Shown: positions 1 through 9,036, numbered from the stretch's first letter. The stretch is 31,033 nt of DNA from Acidobacteriota bacterium (GCA_947465645.1 CANIBQ010000059.1:1-31033); one strand, 5' to 3'. Made by a program: numbers and translations. Notes: generated from the letters alone by a model not told the origin.

Positions 1-12
1 AAGGACATACCA

Positions 13-1674
13 CTAATGGGCTGCGGGACGAGCGGCGACCACTGTCGTGTCCGCGCGGCGCCAGGCCTGAACACGCTGCGTATTGACCGCCGCGGCCTCA
101 GCCGCGCGTCCCTGACGCTCGAGCGCGGTCTGCAGGCCCGACAGCGACCATCCATTCTCCGGAAACTTCCTCATGTCGTCGCGGAATGCCTTCTCGGCGT
201 CCGCATTCCGTCCCACGTCGAGCAGCGCCGCTCCCTGCATTTGACGCACGGGGATCGGCCAGTCGGGCGGCTCCATGTACGTCAGCCCATCCTCGAGGCT
301 CACCGCGACAGCAAAGTGGCGCATGGTCTCCGCCGCGCGCCGCTGCTTCGCCGACAGCTCCCCAGAGAGGACCTCGTACGCAATACCAGCGACTGACGAG
401 GCGGGATTCACGCTCGAGACCATCAGCGTCTTCAGCGACGGATCATCCTTGATCGCCGCGATGGCGGCACGCTCTTTCTCGGCGTCCGCCAGGCGGCTTC
501 CCGCCACATGCGCCAGGCCGCGCGCCGCGTGCCAGATCGCGTTCATGTACGGCACGTCGCCGGGAGGCGCGGGCGCGGCGAGCACCTCGTCCCACAGTCC
601 AAAACGTACCTTCGTGAAGAGCGGCGTCAGGGTCATGTGCTGCACCATGCCACCCATGCCGGGATCGCGAAGCATGTCGGCGTGCATCTTGGCGCGCACC
701 TCGTCGGCGGCCTTCAACGCGTCGGCGCGCCGGCCCTCCATCGATGCGGAGGTCACGAAGAAGTGGATATTGTGCGGGTAGTAGCCGATCTGGTAGGTCA
801 TGTTGCCGGCGACCGCGTCGCCGGCGAAGTACGCATCATCCGCCTTGATGGCGTTCTCGTTGGCGACCGATGCCTCGTTGAAGCGTCCCGTCCGCAGGTA
901 GATGTGCGCGGGCATGTGGACGATGTGGCCGGCGCCCGGGGCGAGCGCGGCCAGCCGGTCGGCGTAGCGCTCGGCGCGGCCGGGGCTCGGTGACGCTTCG
1001 ACGGCGTGGATGTAGAGGTGGATCGCGCCCATGTGATCGGGCTTCCGCGAGAGCACCGACTCGAGCGACGAGACGACGTCGTTCGTGAAGGCGCGCGGAC
1101 TGCCGTCCAGATTCCAGTAGTTCCAGGGCGCGGTGTCCATCAGCGACTGGGCGAACAGCGTGGACGCGTCGAGGTCGTCGGGAAACCGCTGTGCGACCAC
1201 GCGCATCGCGTCGGCGTAGGCGCGGTCGAGCGGCGCTCGCTCGGCGGCAGGGTCTGCGGCGTATCGCTTCGCGAGCGCCTCGATGTAGGCGCGCTCGCGA
1301 TCGGTCGCGCTGCCTGCATGTGCCCGCGCCTGTGCGATCGCCTGATACGCCTCCTTCGCGGCCTCCGGCGTGATCGGCGCATTAATATTGGGACCCAGGG
1401 CGAACGCGATGCCCCAGTGGCACATCGCGCACGAGGGGTCGAGCGCGGCCGCCTGCTTGAACGCGCGGATCGCCTCGGCATGATTGAAGGCGTATGAAAG
1501 CGCGAACCCCTGGTTGAAGTATTTCTGCGCGTCGGGCGACGAAGTCGTAATCGGGAACTGGTAGTCGCCGAGGTTGCTGTACAAGGGCGCTCGCGGTCCA
1601 GATTCAACCGATGGCTGCGTCGAGCAGCCCACGGCAGTCGCGAGGGCGACACTCACCATCATCATCCTGGCCAT
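13..1674 (-). CDS. TPR-repeat lipoprotein with a CxxCH motif
   Basis: A 553-residue exported protein. The N-terminus has a short hydrophobic stretch ending in a lipobox-like AVGC with Cys17, so it is probably a lipoprotein anchored in a membrane facing the periplasm. The rest is helical with TPR-like units: one around residues 50-80 (AEAIRAFKQAAALDP), others near residue 205 and at the C-terminus (NADAEKAFRDDMRKFPENG). Directly after the first TPR comes CAMCH at residues 82-86, formally a c-type haem attachment motif. My recollection is that this family usually has Tyr at the last position. The start at 1674 is backed by an AGAGGAG ribosome site about 7 bases upstream. The gene stands alone and diverges from the small-membrane-protein genes. 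Its exact role is unknown; TPR lipoproteins usually act as protein-interaction scaffolds. Confidence 0.8.
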   Translation of the reverse strand: MARMMMVSVALATAVGCSTQPSVESGPRAPLYSNLGDYQFPITTSSPDAQKYFNQGFALSYAFNHAEAIRAFKQAAALDPSCAMCHWGIAFALGPNINAPITPEAAKEAYQAIAQARAHAGSATDRERAYIEALAKRYAADPAAERAPLDRAYADAMRVVAQRFPDDLDASTLFAQSLMDTAPWNYWNLDGSPRAFTNDVVSSLESVLSRKPDHMGAIHLYIHAVEASPSPGRAERYADRLAALAPGAGHIVHMPAHIYLRTGRFNEASVANENAIKADDAYFAGDAVAGNMTYQIGYYPHNIHFFVTSASMEGRRADALKAADEVRAKMHADMLRDPGMGGMVQHMTLTPLFTKVRFGLWDEVLAAPAPPGDVPYMNAIWHAARGLAHVAGSRLADAEKERAAIAAIKDDPSLKTLMVSSVNPASSVAGIAYEVLSGELSAKQRRAAETMRHFAVAVSLEDGLTYMEPPDWPIPVRQMQGAALLDVGRNADAEKAFRDDMRKFPENGWSLSGLQTALERQGRAAEAAAVNTQRVQAWRRADTTVVAARPAAH

Positions 1675-1818
1675 GGCATCTCCTCTCTGTGTACAAACTG
1701 CGACATTGATCGCGCGGTTGGGTCGCAGAAATTATGTACCTTGTCGGCCCCCGCGGAGATTTCCTTCACGAGTCCAGGCGGCACAACATTCGCGTCGTCC
1801 GTTGCGTCCGGAGGGACG

Positions 1819-2019
1819 ATGATACGATTGACCACTGCGCGACGGCGAGTGCTGATCGCGCACCTGCCCGAACTGGCGAATGTCGCTGCCGGATCGTTAT
1901 TGTTCGGACAGTTCTTGAGCGAGCGCCCCTATTCGCTCGCGCTGGCCCTGGGCGGCGTCGTGGTGTGGCTGCTGCTGATCGTCGCTGTCTTCGCCCTCGC
2001 GGAAGGTGAACGGAAATGA
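1819..2019 (+). CDS. Small two-segment membrane protein
   Basis: A 66-residue protein. The reading frame is open further upstream, but the ATG at 1819 is preceded by a clear GGAGGG ribosome site at 1810-1815, so I choose it. After a basic start (MIRLTTARRRV) there are two hydrophobic segments, roughly residues 11-30 and 40-60, the second strongly hydrophobic (VVVWLLLIVAVFAL), followed by a charged tail. It is probably an inner-membrane protein. The stop overlaps the next start codon as ATGA (2016-2019), so the two tiny genes are probably translated together. I do not recognise the family. The gene diverges from the TPR lipoprotein gene across about 140 bases. Confidence 0.6.
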   Translation: MIRLTTARRRVLIAHLPELANVAAGSLLFGQFLSERPYSLALALGGVVVWLLLIVAVFALAEGERK

Positions 2020-2129
2020 TGTTCTCCGTTGTGTTGCTCGGCGGAATCACCCTGATCGTGTGGATCATCGTGGGATTGGACTGGCTGGCGCGCCGCAATG
2101 ATCGCGACTCACATAATCGCGCCGCATAG
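2016..2129 (+). CDS. Single-span membrane microprotein, coupled to the previous gene
   Basis: A 37-codon frame beginning ATG ATG at 2016 (2019 is an alternative start) and ending with TAG at 2127-2129. The product has one long hydrophobic helix (about residues 3-20, rich in V, L, I, W and G) followed by a polar, basic and His-rich tail (WLARRNDRDSHNRAA), which predicts an N-out/C-in single-pass protein. The 4-base overlap with the upstream gene and the consistent membrane character of both frames argue for a real translationally coupled pair. It is short enough to be missed by automated callers. Function is unknown; regulation of, or complex formation with, the 66-residue partner is a guess. 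Confidence 0.5.
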   Translation: MMFSVVLLGGITLIVWIIVGLDWLARRNDRDSHNRAA

Positions 2130-2166
2130 CACTAAGCCGTAGCTCCAGTTGGCGTCTAATGGAGGC

Positions 2167-3855
2167 ATGAGAGCGACACGCCTGCTGAGCCTGGGGTTGG
2201 CCGGATGGATCGCCGCGTCCCTGGCCGCCTCCGCGCAAGGGGCGCAGCAGACGGGCACGTCGGTGATACGCGGCCGCGTCTTCGCCGGCGATACCAAACG
2301 GCCCCTGAGCCGTGCGCGCGTCACCGTGAGCGCAGCGGGCCTGGGCGGTGGAAGCAAGGCGACGACCACCGATGCCGACGGCCGCTACGAGATCGACGAA
2401 CTGCCCGCGGGCCGATACACGGTCGCGGTGACCCGCACCGGTTATCTCCGGCTCATCTACGGGCAGCGGCTGCCATCGGAACGAGGCAAGCCGTTGCCGG
2501 TGGCCGACAATCAAGTCGTCAGCGACATCGACTTCCTGCTGCCGCGCATGAGCCTTATCAGCGGACGCATCGTCGACGAAACCGGCGAACCGATTCCCCG
2601 TGTTCGCGTGTTCGCCATGCGGACGGCGTACTTCGAGGGACGCCGCCGGCTGGTGCCGGTGGCCACGGACACGAACACGACCACCGATCACGCAGGACAT
2701 TACCGCATCGTCGGGCTGATGCCGGGCAGCTACTTCGTGATGTCGGACGTGCGCGAAACGTGGACCGTCGTCGAGAACGGCATCGAACAGACGCTCGGGT
2801 ACGCGCCGACCTACTTCCCGGGGACTCCCAGCGTCGGCAACGCGCGCCGGATCACCGTCGGCGTCTCAGAGGAGGCGAGCCACAACGACTTCCCCCTGAT
2901 CTCGGGCCGCGCTGCGACTGTCTCCGGGACGGCGACCGACTCGGAGGGACGGCCGCTCGCCGGGCGGCGGGTCAGCGTGATGCAGGAGTTCCGGGGACCG
3001 GGCTTCGGCACGCTCATGAACACTGGGTCGGGTGCGCCGGTCAAAGCCGATGGGAGCTTCAGGATCCCACACCTGCCGCCGGGTGAATACACGCTCCAGA
3101 CAAGCGCCGCCACGAAGGAGGGCGCCAGCACGCAGGAAACCGCAGCAGTGCCCATCGTGCTCGATGGGATCGATCTCGACAACGTGATCCTGGCGACGTC
3201 GAATGGATGGTCGTTGAGCGGCCAGGTCGTCGCCGACGGTGGGATGTCACCCACCGGATTCATGGCGGGGTTCAGGATCGTGGCGCATCCCATCAACGGC
3301 CACCAGTCGGCCCAGGGATCGCCCGGGACGGCCGCTCTCGACAACGGCCGCGTCCGCGACAACGGGACATTCACGGTGTCCGGCATCTTTGGTCCCGCGC
3401 GACTGCGCGCGGCGGTGCCCGATACGTGGATCGTCAAGGCGATCACGCAGAACGGCCGCGACGTAACCGACACGGTTTTCGAGCCGACCAACGGCGACGT
3501 GCTCTCCGGGTTTCAGGTGATGGTCAGCGATCGGGTGACCACGCTCTCGGGCCGCATCACCGACGACAAGGGTGCGGCGCTGACCGACGGCACTGTTCTC
3601 GTCTTCTCCTCGGATAGCGGCAAGTGGGCCGACGACTCGCGCTTCGTGCAGGCCGCGCGGCCCGACCAGGAGGGCAGGTTTCAGATACGTGGCCTTCCTC
3701 CAGGCGAATACCTCGCGGCGGCGATCGACTACGTGGAAGAAGGGATGTGGAATGATCCCGAATACCTCGCATCGATTCGCAACCTCGGCCAGCGATTCAC
3801 GCTCGGCGAGGCGGACACACACGCGCTGATGCTCAGGCTCTCCAGTCCTCAATGA
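2167..3855 (+). CDS. Secreted protein of repeated carboxypeptidase-regulatory-like domains
   Basis: About 562 residues from the ATG at 2167; a TTG at 2149 is an alternative start. A Sec signal peptide (MRATRLLSLGLAGWIAASLAASAQG) is followed by several beta-sandwich units with the typical opening G-R/T-V/I-x-D and later G-x-Y: VIRGRVF, ISGRIVDETGEPIPRVRVFA, VSGTATDSEGRPLAGRRVSV, LSGQVVADGG and LSGRITDDKGAALTDGTVLVF. Each unit ends in a GxY element such as DGRYEIDELPAGRYTV or RIPHLPPGEYTL. No catalytic or barrel domain follows, so this is probably an extracytoplasmic adhesion or binding module protein. GGAGG lies only one base before the ATG, which is unusual. Its stop overlaps the start of the aldolase gene (ATGA at 3852-3855), implying coupled translation despite the unrelated function. 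Confidence 0.8.
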   Translation: MRATRLLSLGLAGWIAASLAASAQGAQQTGTSVIRGRVFAGDTKRPLSRARVTVSAAGLGGGSKATTTDADGRYEIDELPAGRYTVAVTRTGYLRLIYGQRLPSERGKPLPVADNQVVSDIDFLLPRMSLISGRIVDETGEPIPRVRVFAMRTAYFEGRRRLVPVATDTNTTTDHAGHYRIVGLMPGSYFVMSDVRETWTVVENGIEQTLGYAPTYFPGTPSVGNARRITVGVSEEASHNDFPLISGRAATVSGTATDSEGRPLAGRRVSVMQEFRGPGFGTLMNTGSGAPVKADGSFRIPHLPPGEYTLQTSAATKEGASTQETAAVPIVLDGIDLDNVILATSNGWSLSGQVVADGGMSPTGFMAGFRIVAHPINGHQSAQGSPGTAALDNGRVRDNGTFTVSGIFGPARLRAAVPDTWIVKAITQNGRDVTDTVFEPTNGDVLSGFQVMVSDRVTTLSGRITDDKGAALTDGTVLVFSSDSGKWADDSRFVQAARPDQEGRFQIRGLPPGEYLAAAIDYVEEGMWNDPEYLASIRNLGQRFTLGEADTHALMLRLSSPQ

Positions 3856-4913
3856 ACATTGCCGACATTCCGACGCCAGCGCTGCTCGTGGACGTGGCGG
3901 CGCTGGAGAGGAACATCGCGACGATGGCTCGGTTCTTCTCGGAAGGGAACTGCCGGCTGCGTCCACACTTCAAGGCGCACAAGACACCCGAGATCGCCAG
4001 ACGTCAGCTCGCCGCAGGCTCCTGCGTCGGCCTGACGTGCGCGACCGTGCCGGAAGCCGAGGTTGCCGCCGCGTTCTGCGACGACATCCTCATCGCCAAC
4101 GAGATCATCGGCGCCGACAAGTGTGCACGGGTCGCCGCCCTCCCAGGCACCATCACCATTGCCATCGATTCAGAGGAAGGCCTGTCCCAGATTGCCGCGG
4201 CAGCCGGGGACAAGACCATCGGAATCCTCGTCGACGTGAACGTCGGTCAAGGCCGCTGCGGTGTCACACCAGGCGCGGCTGCGCTCGCTCTTGCGACACG
4301 CGTGGCGGCAACCAACGGCGTATGCCTTCGAGGTGTCATGGGCTACGAGGGTCACCTTCAGCCGATCGCCGATCGCGCCGAGCGGGAGCGTAAGGCGTCG
4401 GCCGCCATGAACGAGCTCGTGGCCACCGCGCGCCTGCTGCAGGAGTCAGGACTGCCGTGTGACGTCGTGTCGGGCGGCGGAACAGGCACCTATGACATCA
4501 GCGGCCGCGTGCCGGGCGTCACCGAGATTCAGGCCGGCTCGTACGTGCTGATGGACACCGACTACGCGCGCCTGAGCCTGCCGTTCGAGCAGGCGTTCTC
4601 GGTGCTCGGCACCGTGGTCAGCACGCCCCGCGCCGACTATTGCGTCGCCGACTGCGGACACAAGTCGATGACCAAGGATCATGGCCTGCCGTCTGTCAAA
4701 GGCATGCCGGGCGCATCGGTCACACTCCTCAACGACGAACATGCCGGGATCGCCCTGCCGCCCGGCAGTCGCGTGAGGATCGGCGACCGCATCGAGCTCT
4801 GGCCGTCGCACACCGATCCCACCGTCAACCTCCACGATGTGTTCTACGCGATCGAGGACGGACGCGTGATCGGAGAGTGGCCGATCGCCGCCCGCGGCTA
4901 CAAGAACAGGTAA
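3852..4913 (+). CDS. PLP enzyme of the D-threonine aldolase / DSD1 family
   Basis: 353 residues, the usual length for the family. The N-terminal alanine-racemase-like barrel opens with IPTPALLVDVAALERNI. RPHFKAHKTPEIA carries the expected PLP-binding lysine (about Lys41). The C-terminal beta domain holds LWPSHTDPTVNLHD, whose His-x-Asp pair matches the metal site of D-threonine aldolases; D-serine dehydratases typically have His-x-Cys. Known members cleave D-threonine or D-3-hydroxyaspartate to glycine plus an aldehyde, or dehydrate D-serine; the Asp favours the aldolase reaction. It is translationally coupled to the preceding secreted protein and overlaps the end of the convergent carrier gene by 16 bases. 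Proximity to a hydroxy-acid dehydrogenase, an aminotransferase and a dicarboxylate carrier hints at glycine/glyoxylate or hydroxyaspartate metabolism. Confidence 0.85.
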   Translation: MNIADIPTPALLVDVAALERNIATMARFFSEGNCRLRPHFKAHKTPEIARRQLAAGSCVGLTCATVPEAEVAAAFCDDILIANEIIGADKCARVAALPGTITIAIDSEEGLSQIAAAAGDKTIGILVDVNVGQGRCGVTPGAAALALATRVAATNGVCLRGVMGYEGHLQPIADRAERERKASAAMNELVATARLLQESGLPCDVVSGGGTGTYDISGRVPGVTEIQAGSYVLMDTDYARLSLPFEQAFSVLGTVVSTPRADYCVADCGHKSMTKDHGLPSVKGMPGASVTLLNDEHAGIALPPGSRVRIGDRIELWPSHTDPTVNLHDVFYAIEDGRVIGEWPIAARGYKNR

Positions 4914-6136
4914 CAGCCGACCGCGCCGATGACGGTCATCGACAGACCCCAGATCAGCAGCTTGTTGTAGGTCGGACGAACTTCGTCGGCCTTCATGATG
5001 GCGGCGATGCAGATCGCTCCCGTGGTCGAGAGCGGCGACATGTCCACCAGATGGGCGCCAATGTTGATCGCGGCGGCGGTGGCCACCGGGTCGCCGCCGC
5101 CGAGGCGCTCGATCAGGCCCGGGACGGTGGGCAGGAATGCGGGCAGCACGACGCCGGACGAGCTGCTGTAGACAGAGATGACGCCGGTCACCAACGCCAC
5201 CATCCCGGTCAGCGAATCCCGCGTGGCCGTGCGGGCCAGCAGCGACGTGAAGAGATCGAGGCCGCCGGTCTTCTCCAGCAGGCCGATCAGCACCGTCACG
5301 CCGCTGACCATGATGATGGGCTTCCAGGGCACCTTCCTGATCGCCTCGTCGTGATCGGCCACTCGAATCGCCGCCAGCACCACCGCTCCCGTAAACGCGG
5401 CCATCCCGATGTTGACGTTCAGGAACAGCACGGCGGCCATCATCGTCAGGATCACGCCGATGGTGATCCAGTTGCCAATCGTGACAGGGGTCTGATCAGG
5501 ATCTGCCACCGGCTCACCGGAGAACTCGCGGCGGAACAGCTTCATCCCTCCCAGAAGGAAGTAGCCGGCGAATCCCACGGCCGCATGGGCGACGAGGTTG
5601 GTCCAGTAGAAGTACCACTCGTGGCCGCCCAGGCCGATCTTCAGCAGGAGCCCGTTGGCGATGATCCCCGTCGGCGCAAACGGCGAGAGCGCCGCCGCCT
5701 GGGCGCCGTTGCCGATCATCAGCGCCATCAGGAACGCCGGGATGTTCGCGCGCGCGGCCACGGCCATCGCCATCGGCGCCAGCATCGCGGCGGTCGCGAC
5801 GTTGCCCGGACCCAGCGAGCCGATGCCGCAGCCGAGCAGGAAGAACATGATCGGGATCAGGCCGGCATTGCCGCGGCACACACGCACCGCCGCCTGCGCG
5901 ATTCTTCCCAGCGTCCCATTGAGCTGAGCCTGTGAGAAAAGAAGGGTCACGCCCACCAGCGTAAGGAACAACTGCGTCGGAAAGGCCGCCAGCACGTCGT
6001 TCAGCGGCATCCCCGCGAGATACACGCCGACGATCCAGGCCGCCGCCAGCGCGAGCACGCCCACGTTCAGCTCGCTGACGCAGCTCACGATCAGCACGAT
6101 GACGAGGGCGATGAGCGAGATCCACGCGAGTGACAT
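4898..6136 (-). CDS. MatC-like dicarboxylate carrier (SLC13/IT-superfamily permease)
   Basis: 412 residues, almost wholly hydrophobic, with roughly 11-12 membrane segments. The N-terminal half resembles the MatC malonate/dicarboxylate carrier N-terminal domain (segments such as NVGVLALAAAWIVGVYLAG and the loop GIGSLGPGNVATAAMLAPMAMAVAA). A second half-repeat near residues 340-380 carries the small-residue motif DMSPLSTTGAICIAA, typical of the ion-transporter fold. It likely imports a C3-C4 dicarboxylate or hydroxy acid by Na+ or H+ symport in the inner membrane; the substrate cannot be read from sequence. It is last in a four-gene minus-strand series and is separated from the dehydrogenase gene by 44 bases holding a palindromic repeat, which could lower its expression. 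No good ribosome site is visible before the ATG. Confidence 0.75.
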   Translation of the reverse strand: MSLAWISLIALVIVLIVSCVSELNVGVLALAAAWIVGVYLAGMPLNDVLAAFPTQLFLTLVGVTLLFSQAQLNGTLGRIAQAAVRVCRGNAGLIPIMFFLLGCGIGSLGPGNVATAAMLAPMAMAVAARANIPAFLMALMIGNGAQAAALSPFAPTGIIANGLLLKIGLGGHEWYFYWTNLVAHAAVGFAGYFLLGGMKLFRREFSGEPVADPDQTPVTIGNWITIGVILTMMAAVLFLNVNIGMAAFTGAVVLAAIRVADHDEAIRKVPWKPIIMVSGVTVLIGLLEKTGGLDLFTSLLARTATRDSLTGMVALVTGVISVYSSSSGVVLPAFLPTVPGLIERLGGGDPVATAAAINIGAHLVDMSPLSTTGAICIAAIMKADEVRPTYNKLLIWGLSMTVIGAVGCYLFL

Positions 6137-6153
6137 ATGTTCTTTTGTTCTTT

Positions 6154-6180
6154 GTACGTAGTGTCCGGCTTTAGCCGGAC
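6154..6180. repeat. REP-like palindromic repeat, single copy
   Basis: A 27-base element: a GTACGTAGT flank followed by a perfect 7-bp stem with a 4-base loop (GTCCGGC-TTTA-GCCGGAC, 6163-6180). It fills most of the gap between the dehydrogenase stop and the carrier start. The same flank and core recur in inverted form at 26181-26277, so this is an interspersed element rather than a local hairpin. No T-run follows on either strand, so it is not a standard intrinsic terminator. Confidence 0.75.
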
Positions 6181-9036
6181 CTACAGCAGCGATCGCAAGA
6201 ATACGGCGGGATGCACCGCCTCGACCCCGGTGAATTCACGTACCTGATGGCGGCACGAGGTGCCCGCGGCCACCACCACGGCACCAGCCGCCTTCCCGCG
6301 CACGGCTGGAAACAGCTTCCGCTCGCCGATCGCCCGCGACACATCGAAGTGCCCGCGCATATACCCGAACGACCCGGCCATGCCGCAGCACCCGGCGTCG
6401 AGATCGACGACTGTGGCGCCCGGAATGCGCGACAGGAGCGCCTTCGCCGGCGGCATGAGTCCCATTGCCTTCTGATGGCAGTGGCCGTGAAGCAGGACGT
6501 CCACCGCTTTCGACTTGAGCGGCAGTCTATCGCCAAGGCCCTCGAGGAACTCCTCCAGCAGCATGCATGACCGCGCGACCTCTTCGGCGCGCGCCCGGTC
6601 CTCACCGCGCAGCAGCGAGGGGACGTCCTCGCGCATCGCCGACAGACAGCTGGGCTCGCAAAACAGGATCGGCCGCCCGGCCTTGGCGTGCGCGTGCAAT
6701 GACCGCGTCGTCTCGCCCGCCATCTCGCGCGCGCGCCCCAGCAGGCCTTTCGAGATCTGCGGGCGGCCGCAGCAGCCATGCTGCCCGAGGCCTGCGCGCA
6801 CACCCGCGGCTTTCAGCAGACTGAGCGCGGCAAGCCCGATGCCGGGCTCGTAGTAATTCGTGAACGTGTCGTTGAAGAGCACCGCCTCGCACCGATCGTC
6901 GGCGGCCGGAGCCACTTGAGACAGCGTGCGGCGCTCGAACCTCGGCAGCGCGCGGCGGCGGTCGAGGCCGGCGACCGCTTCGGCCACCCGCCGGACGACA
7001 CCCGCGCCCATCATCCAGTTCGAGAGCGGAGCCAGGCGACTACCCCACTCGGCCAGGCTGCGCGCGTTGCCAAGCATCCGCGCCGAGAGCGGCGTGCCGT
7101 GCCGCGTGTAGTAGTCCGCGAGAAACTCGCTCTTGAACCGCGCCACGTCCACGCCGACCGGACATTCGGCCTTGCAGGCGCGGCACTCGAGGCAGAGGTC
7201 GAGCACCCCGTGCACGCCCTCGTCGCCAAGCCCTGCTTCGCCCAGGCGTCCCGTCATCGCCAGCCGCAGGACGTTGGCGCGTCCCCTGGTGGAGTGCTTC
7301 TCCTCGCGCGTCGCCATGTACGACGGGCACATCGTCCCGTCGAGCGTCTTGCGACACGCGCCGAGCCCGCTGCACATCTCCACCGCGCCGGCCATGCCGC
7401 CGTGCTCCGAGTAGTCGAAGAAGGTGACCGGCGTGGGTGTCTGGTATCCCGCGCCGTACCGCAGGTTCGCGGTCATCGGGCCGGCGTCCACGATCTTGCC
7501 GGGATTGAAGATGCCGTGCGGATCGAACGTCTGCTTGATGGTGCGGAATGCCTCGTACAGCGCCGGCCCGAACATCCTGGCCATGAACGGGCTGCGCACC
7601 ATGCCGTCGCCGTGTTCTCCCGACAGCGCCCCACCGAACTCCACGACGAGGTCGGCGACATCGTTGGCGATCGCCTCGAAGCGCCTCACGCCCTCTTCGG
7701 TCTTCAGGTTGATCACCGGACGAACATGGAGACAGCCAACCGAGGCGTGCGCGTACACGCCGGCGGTTGTCCCGTGTTTCTTCACCAGTGCCAGGAACCG
7801 CTCGATGTAGTTGCGCAGCTTCTCTGGCTCAACCGCGGTGTCTTCGACAAACGACAGCGACTTGGCGTCGTCTTTCATCGCCATCGACAGGCCGAGCGCG
7901 GCTTCGCGAAGGCTCCACACCCGCGCCTGCACTGCCGGATCGAGCGCATGGAAGTACCGGTTGCCGAACGCGTGCGCGCGCAGATCCCACTCGAGCTGCT
8001 GGAGGCGGACGGGCAGGTCCCGTGGATCGTCCTCGTAGAACTCGACGCACAGGAGCGAAGCCGGATCGCCGTCGATGAAACTGCGGCGCAGTGCGTCGAG
8101 CGCCGCGTTCTGCTTCGTATAGTCGAGGATGAACCTGTCCATCACCTCGACCGCCGACGGCCGGTGCCGGAGAATCAGCGGCGTGGCGGAGAGCGACTCG
8201 AGAAGATCGGCGAACTGGATCACCAGCACGGCCTTGCCGGCCGGCAGCGGCACCAGGTTGACCTTCGCCTCGAGCACGACGCCGAGCGTGCCCTCGGATC
8301 CGATCATCATCTTGGCCAGGTTGAACGGCCGGCCTGGCTCGACGAACTCGTCCAGGTTGTAGCCGCCGACCCGGCGGAGGATCTTCGGATACCGGCGCCC
8401 GATCTCGCCGGCATGCTCCCTGGCGAGGCGCCGAACGACGCTGTAGCAGCGCGACTCGAGCGTGTCGGACGAACACCGGGCATCGAGATCGTCCACCGAC
8501 ACCGGCCCGAGGTGGACGACCGATCCGTCCGACAGCAGCACCTCCTGCTCCAGCACGTGATCGATGGTCTTGCCGTAGTAGACGGATCGCGCGCCGGCGG
8601 AGTTGTTCGCCATCATCCCGCCGACCGTCGCGCGGCTGGCGGTCGAGATATCCGGCGCGAACCGAAGTCCGTTCGGGCGGAGCGCGGCGTTGAGCTCGTC
8701 GAGGACGACACCCGGCTCGATGCGCGCCCACCGCTCCTGCACGTTCACTTCGAGGATGCGATTGAGGAACTTCGACGTGTCAACGATGATCCCGGCGCCA
8801 ATCGCTTGTCCTGCCTGCGACGTCCCGCCGCCGCGCATCGTCAGCGGACATCGCAGCTCGGCGCAGATTCGTACGGTTCGGATCAGGTCTTCACGCGACC
8901 GCGGCACGACAACTCCCAGGGGCTCGATCTGGTAGACGCTGGCGTCGGTGGAATAGAGGGCGCGTGTCACGCGGTCGAAGCGGACCTCGCCTTCGAGCTG
9001 GCGTTCGAGCTCGACACGGATGGCGTCGGCGTTCAC
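6181..9036 (-). CDS. FAD-linked 2-hydroxy-acid dehydrogenase fused to a GlpC-type Fe-S domain
   Basis: 951 residues in two parts. Residues about 40-500 are a PCMH-type FAD domain (MRGGGTSQAGQAIGAGIIVD; TVGGMMANNSAG) with a GlcD/D-lactate-dehydrogenase-like C-terminal half (GEHGDGMVRSPFM; FDPHGIFNPGKIVD). Residues about 540-640 carry iron-sulfur ligands (CSGLGACRK, then CLECRACKAECP). Residues 720-940 contain two CCG-type cysteine-rich motifs (HGCCGRPQ and DAGCCGMAG). This is the architecture of D-lactate, glycolate or D-2-hydroxyglutarate dehydrogenases (YdiJ/GlcDF-like), which pass electrons from the hydroxy acid through FAD and Fe-S to the respiratory chain. The start codon overlaps the aminotransferase stop by 4 bases. 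The substrate is uncertain among D-2-hydroxy acids. Confidence 0.85.
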   Translation of the reverse strand: MNADAIRVELERQLEGEVRFDRVTRALYSTDASVYQIEPLGVVVPRSREDLIRTVRICAELRCPLTMRGGGTSQAGQAIGAGIIVDTSKFLNRILEVNVQERWARIEPGVVLDELNAALRPNGLRFAPDISTASRATVGGMMANNSAGARSVYYGKTIDHVLEQEVLLSDGSVVHLGPVSVDDLDARCSSDTLESRCYSVVRRLAREHAGEIGRRYPKILRRVGGYNLDEFVEPGRPFNLAKMMIGSEGTLGVVLEAKVNLVPLPAGKAVLVIQFADLLESLSATPLILRHRPSAVEVMDRFILDYTKQNAALDALRRSFIDGDPASLLCVEFYEDDPRDLPVRLQQLEWDLRAHAFGNRYFHALDPAVQARVWSLREAALGLSMAMKDDAKSLSFVEDTAVEPEKLRNYIERFLALVKKHGTTAGVYAHASVGCLHVRPVINLKTEEGVRRFEAIANDVADLVVEFGGALSGEHGDGMVRSPFMARMFGPALYEAFRTIKQTFDPHGIFNPGKIVDAGPMTANLRYGAGYQTPTPVTFFDYSEHGGMAGAVEMCSGLGACRKTLDGTMCPSYMATREEKHSTRGRANVLRLAMTGRLGEAGLGDEGVHGVLDLCLECRACKAECPVGVDVARFKSEFLADYYTRHGTPLSARMLGNARSLAEWGSRLAPLSNWMMGAGVVRRVAEAVAGLDRRRALPRFERRTLSQVAPAADDRCEAVLFNDTFTNYYEPGIGLAALSLLKAAGVRAGLGQHGCCGRPQISKGLLGRAREMAGETTRSLHAHAKAGRPILFCEPSCLSAMREDVPSLLRGEDRARAEEVARSCMLLEEFLEGLGDRLPLKSKAVDVLLHGHCHQKAMGLMPPAKALLSRIPGATVVDLDAGCCGMAGSFGYMRGHFDVSRAIGERKLFPAVRGKAAGAVVVAAGTSCRHQVREFTGVEAVHPAVFLRSLL

